7,900 nt of DNA from DATILI01 sp035476635 (GTDB lineage: Bacteria > Pseudomonadota > Gammaproteobacteria > Burkholderiales > Burkholderiaceae_C), in the NCBI GenBank assembly GCA_035476635.1, contig DATILI010000258.1, positions 1 to 7,900 on the forward strand. Reading direction: 5' to 3'. Within the stretch, counting starts at the first letter, position 1; the number at the start of each line of letters is the position of its first letter. Below are positions 6,878 through 7,900 of this stretch, piece after piece. The notes beneath the pieces are model-generated. The model did no database searches and was not told where the DNA came from. It worked only from the letters and a program-made list of their open reading frames with translations. Position numbers and translations under genes: made by a program.

Positions 6878-6883
6878 GCCGGT

Positions 6884-7405
6884 CTAGCCATCCACCGGAT
6901 GCAAGGGCGTCTCCAGCGTCCGCTGATAGAACGCCAGGTCGAGCCAGCGGCCGAACTTGAAGGCGGCCTGGCGGATCGTGCCCGCGTGCTCAAAGCCATG
7001 GCGCTTGTGCAGTGCAATGCTGGCTGCGTTGGTGGCGTCGATCGCGCCGACCAGGGTGTGCAGGCCTTGCTCGCACGCCTTCGCGGCGATTGCCTCCAGC
7101 AGCTGGTGCCCGAGACCTGCGCCGCGGTGGTCCTTTTCAATATAGATCGAATGCTCCACCGTGTATTTGTAGGCAGGCCAGGCGCGAAAGCTGCCATAGC
7201 TTGCGAAGCCCAGCAGCTTGCCCCCGGCGTCCTCCACGCCGATGACCGGAAACCCGTGGCTGCGCTTGGTCGCGAACCACGGCCCCATCGTCTCCGGCGC
7301 GCGTGGCTTGTAGTCGTACAAAGCGGTCGAGTTGATGATTGCCTCGTTGAAAATGGCAAGTATCGCGCCGGCGTGGCGCTCCTCGGTACATGAGACGAGA
7401 TGCAT
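6884..7405 (-). CDS. GNAT-family N-acetyltransferase, phosphinothricin-acetyltransferase/MnaT-like
   Basis: A 173-residue, full-length single-domain acetyltransferase that would transfer acetyl from acetyl-CoA to a small amine. The acetyl-CoA loop is HRGAGLG (93-99), preceded by VEHSIYIEKD. NEAIINSTALYDYKPR near the start and NAASIALHKRHGFEHAGTIR (126-145) are the hallmarks of the PAT/YncA(MnaT) branch, whose members acetylate phosphinothricin, methionine sulfoximine or related amino-acid analogues. The substrate here is not determinable. The ATG at 7405 is preceded by AAGGAG at about six bases, an excellent ribosome-binding site. It is divergent from the XRE-cupin regulator gene and shares an 79-base spacer with a large palindrome, so it is plausibly controlled by that regulator. 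It ends 58 bases before the antitoxin start. Confidence 0.92.
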   Translation of the reverse strand: MHLVSCTEERHAGAILAIFNEAIINSTALYDYKPRAPETMGPWFATKRSHGFPVIGVEDAGGKLLGFASYGSFRAWPAYKYTVEHSIYIEKDHRGAGLGHQLLEAIAAKACEQGLHTLVGAIDATNAASIALHKRHGFEHAGTIRQAAFKFGRWLDLAFYQRTLETPLHPVDG

Positions 7406-7432
7406 GGATCGCTCCTTGGGCAGGTTCGGGGT

Positions 7433-7471
7433 ATTCTATTAAAGTAGTCAAAAATTCTACTTTAAGAGAAT
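7433..7471. promoter_or_regulatory. 39-bp near-perfect palindrome, candidate operator between GNAT and XRE genes
   Basis: The arms 7433-7447 and 7457-7471 are reverse complements at 14 of 15 positions (ATTCT, one mismatch, then TTAAAGTAG / CTACTTTAA) around a 9-base AT-rich spacer. ATTCTA also occurs as a direct repeat at 7433 and 7454, exactly 21 bp or two helical turns apart. The block is AT-rich in a GC-rich setting and lies between divergent start codons, as expected for an operator over overlapping promoters. XRE-family regulators commonly bind such sites and control themselves and a divergent neighbour. I could not assign -35/-10 boxes with confidence. The symmetry is certain; the operator role is inferred. 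Confidence 0.7.
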
Positions 7472-7484
7472 TGGAAAGACACCA

Positions 7485-7900
7485 ATGAGCATCAATGCAC
7501 TCATCGCACGGCGGCTTTTGGCCTTGCGTCAGGAAAAGCAGCTAAGCCTGGTGCAATTGGCGGAGCTGTCGGGAGTCGGCAAAGCCACGATCTCCAAGAT
7601 CGAGCGCGCCCAAAGCAGCCCCACGGCCACAATTCTTGGAAAACTGGCGGCAGGCCTTGGCGTCTCGCTTGCGCAATTGCTGGTTGAAGAAGGCGGGATT
7701 TCCGGAAGGCTTAGAAAACGGCCGGAGCAGCAGGTCTGGCGCGATCCGGAAAAGGGCTTCCAAAGGCGCCAGGTTACCGAGCACGACCTGCGCTCCGGCG
7801 TCGAGATGGTCGAGGTCGAACTGCCGCGGTCAACCCAGGTGAGCTACCCGCGATGGAGCGGCAAACCGTACCGGCAGCGCCTTTGGCTGCTCGAAGGCGC
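7485..7900 (+). CDS. XRE-family regulator with C-terminal cupin domain (3' end outside window)
   Basis: The frame is open from the ATG at 7485 to the end of the window, giving 138 codons. Residues about 8-65 are an XRE/Cro helix-turn-helix: LVQLAELSGVGKATISKIER (22-41), then SSPTATILGKLAAGLGVSLAQLL. The SPT plus LGVSLAQLL pattern is typical of the XRE-cupin group. From about 105 the sequence SGVEMVEVELP followed by RQRLWLLEG (130-138) looks like the first strands of a cupin domain that continues past the edge; full proteins are usually about 180-200 residues. GGAAAG seven bases upstream supports the start. XRE-cupin proteins usually sense a small ligand and repress nearby genes. The divergent GNAT gene and the intervening palindrome make this gene its probable regulator. 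The ligand is unknown. Confidence 0.88.
   Translation, partial: MSINALIARRLLALRQEKQLSLVQLAELSGVGKATISKIERAQSSPTATILGKLAAGLGVSLAQLLVEEGGISGRLRKRPEQQVWRDPEKGFQRRQVTEHDLRSGVEMVEVELPRSTQVSYPRWSGKPYRQRLWLLEG

Noticed and set aside
6879..6898. CCGGT...ACCGG hairpin at the GNAT stop, considered as a terminator.
   Set aside because: Only five base pairs with a 10-base loop and no following T-tract on either strand.
6824..7393. A 189-codon plus-strand open frame opposite the GNAT gene.
   Set aside because: It mirrors a gene with a clear acetyl-CoA loop and a strong ribosome-binding site; no domain is seen in the translation.

Overview
The window reads as chromosomal DNA of a GC-rich proteobacterium. 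Protein style, strong third-position GC bias and compact gene packing suggest a betaproteobacterium, probably order Burkholderiales and perhaps family Comamonadaceae. That placement is inferred from resemblance, not from a marker gene. Both ends cut through genes: an SMP-30/gluconolactonase-type protein at the left and an XRE-cupin regulator at the right. There is no rRNA, tRNA, insertion sequence or CRISPR array, and no stretch of 300 bases lacks a gene.

Left and centre (about 1-6218) form a fatty-acid beta-oxidation locus. A minus-strand operon, reading right to left, encodes a thiolase (3840-2635) and then a FadJ-type bifunctional enoyl-CoA hydratase/3-hydroxyacyl-CoA dehydrogenase (2604-457). 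Divergent from it, on the plus strand, lie a Tat-exported dipeptidase-like metalloprotein of the M19 family (3937-5028) and a long-chain-type acyl-CoA dehydrogenase (5055-6218). Together the cytoplasmic enzymes supply all four chemical steps of the cycle: the dehydrogenase makes the 2-enoyl-CoA, FadJ hydrates and oxidises it, and the thiolase releases acetyl-CoA. The exported M19 protein is the odd member. The 96-bp divergent spacer (3841-3936) probably holds both promoters and contains an imperfect palindrome. A perfect 8-bp inverted repeat sits between thiolase and fadJ, overlapping the thiolase stop codon and touching the fadJ ribosome-binding site.

Right (about 6242-7900) is an accessory-looking stretch. 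It holds a MazE/MazF-type toxin-antitoxin pair on the minus strand with a 4-base GTGA overlap, a GNAT acetyltransferase of the phosphinothricin-acetyltransferase type on the minus strand, and a divergent XRE-cupin regulator on the plus strand that runs off the end. The GNAT/XRE spacer holds a 39-bp near-perfect palindrome, a strong candidate operator.

I see no clear previously undescribed multi-gene system. The items most worth a second look are the unusual metal-ligand pattern and setting of the M19 protein, the replaced catalytic residues of the MazF-like toxin, and the two non-coding symmetric elements.
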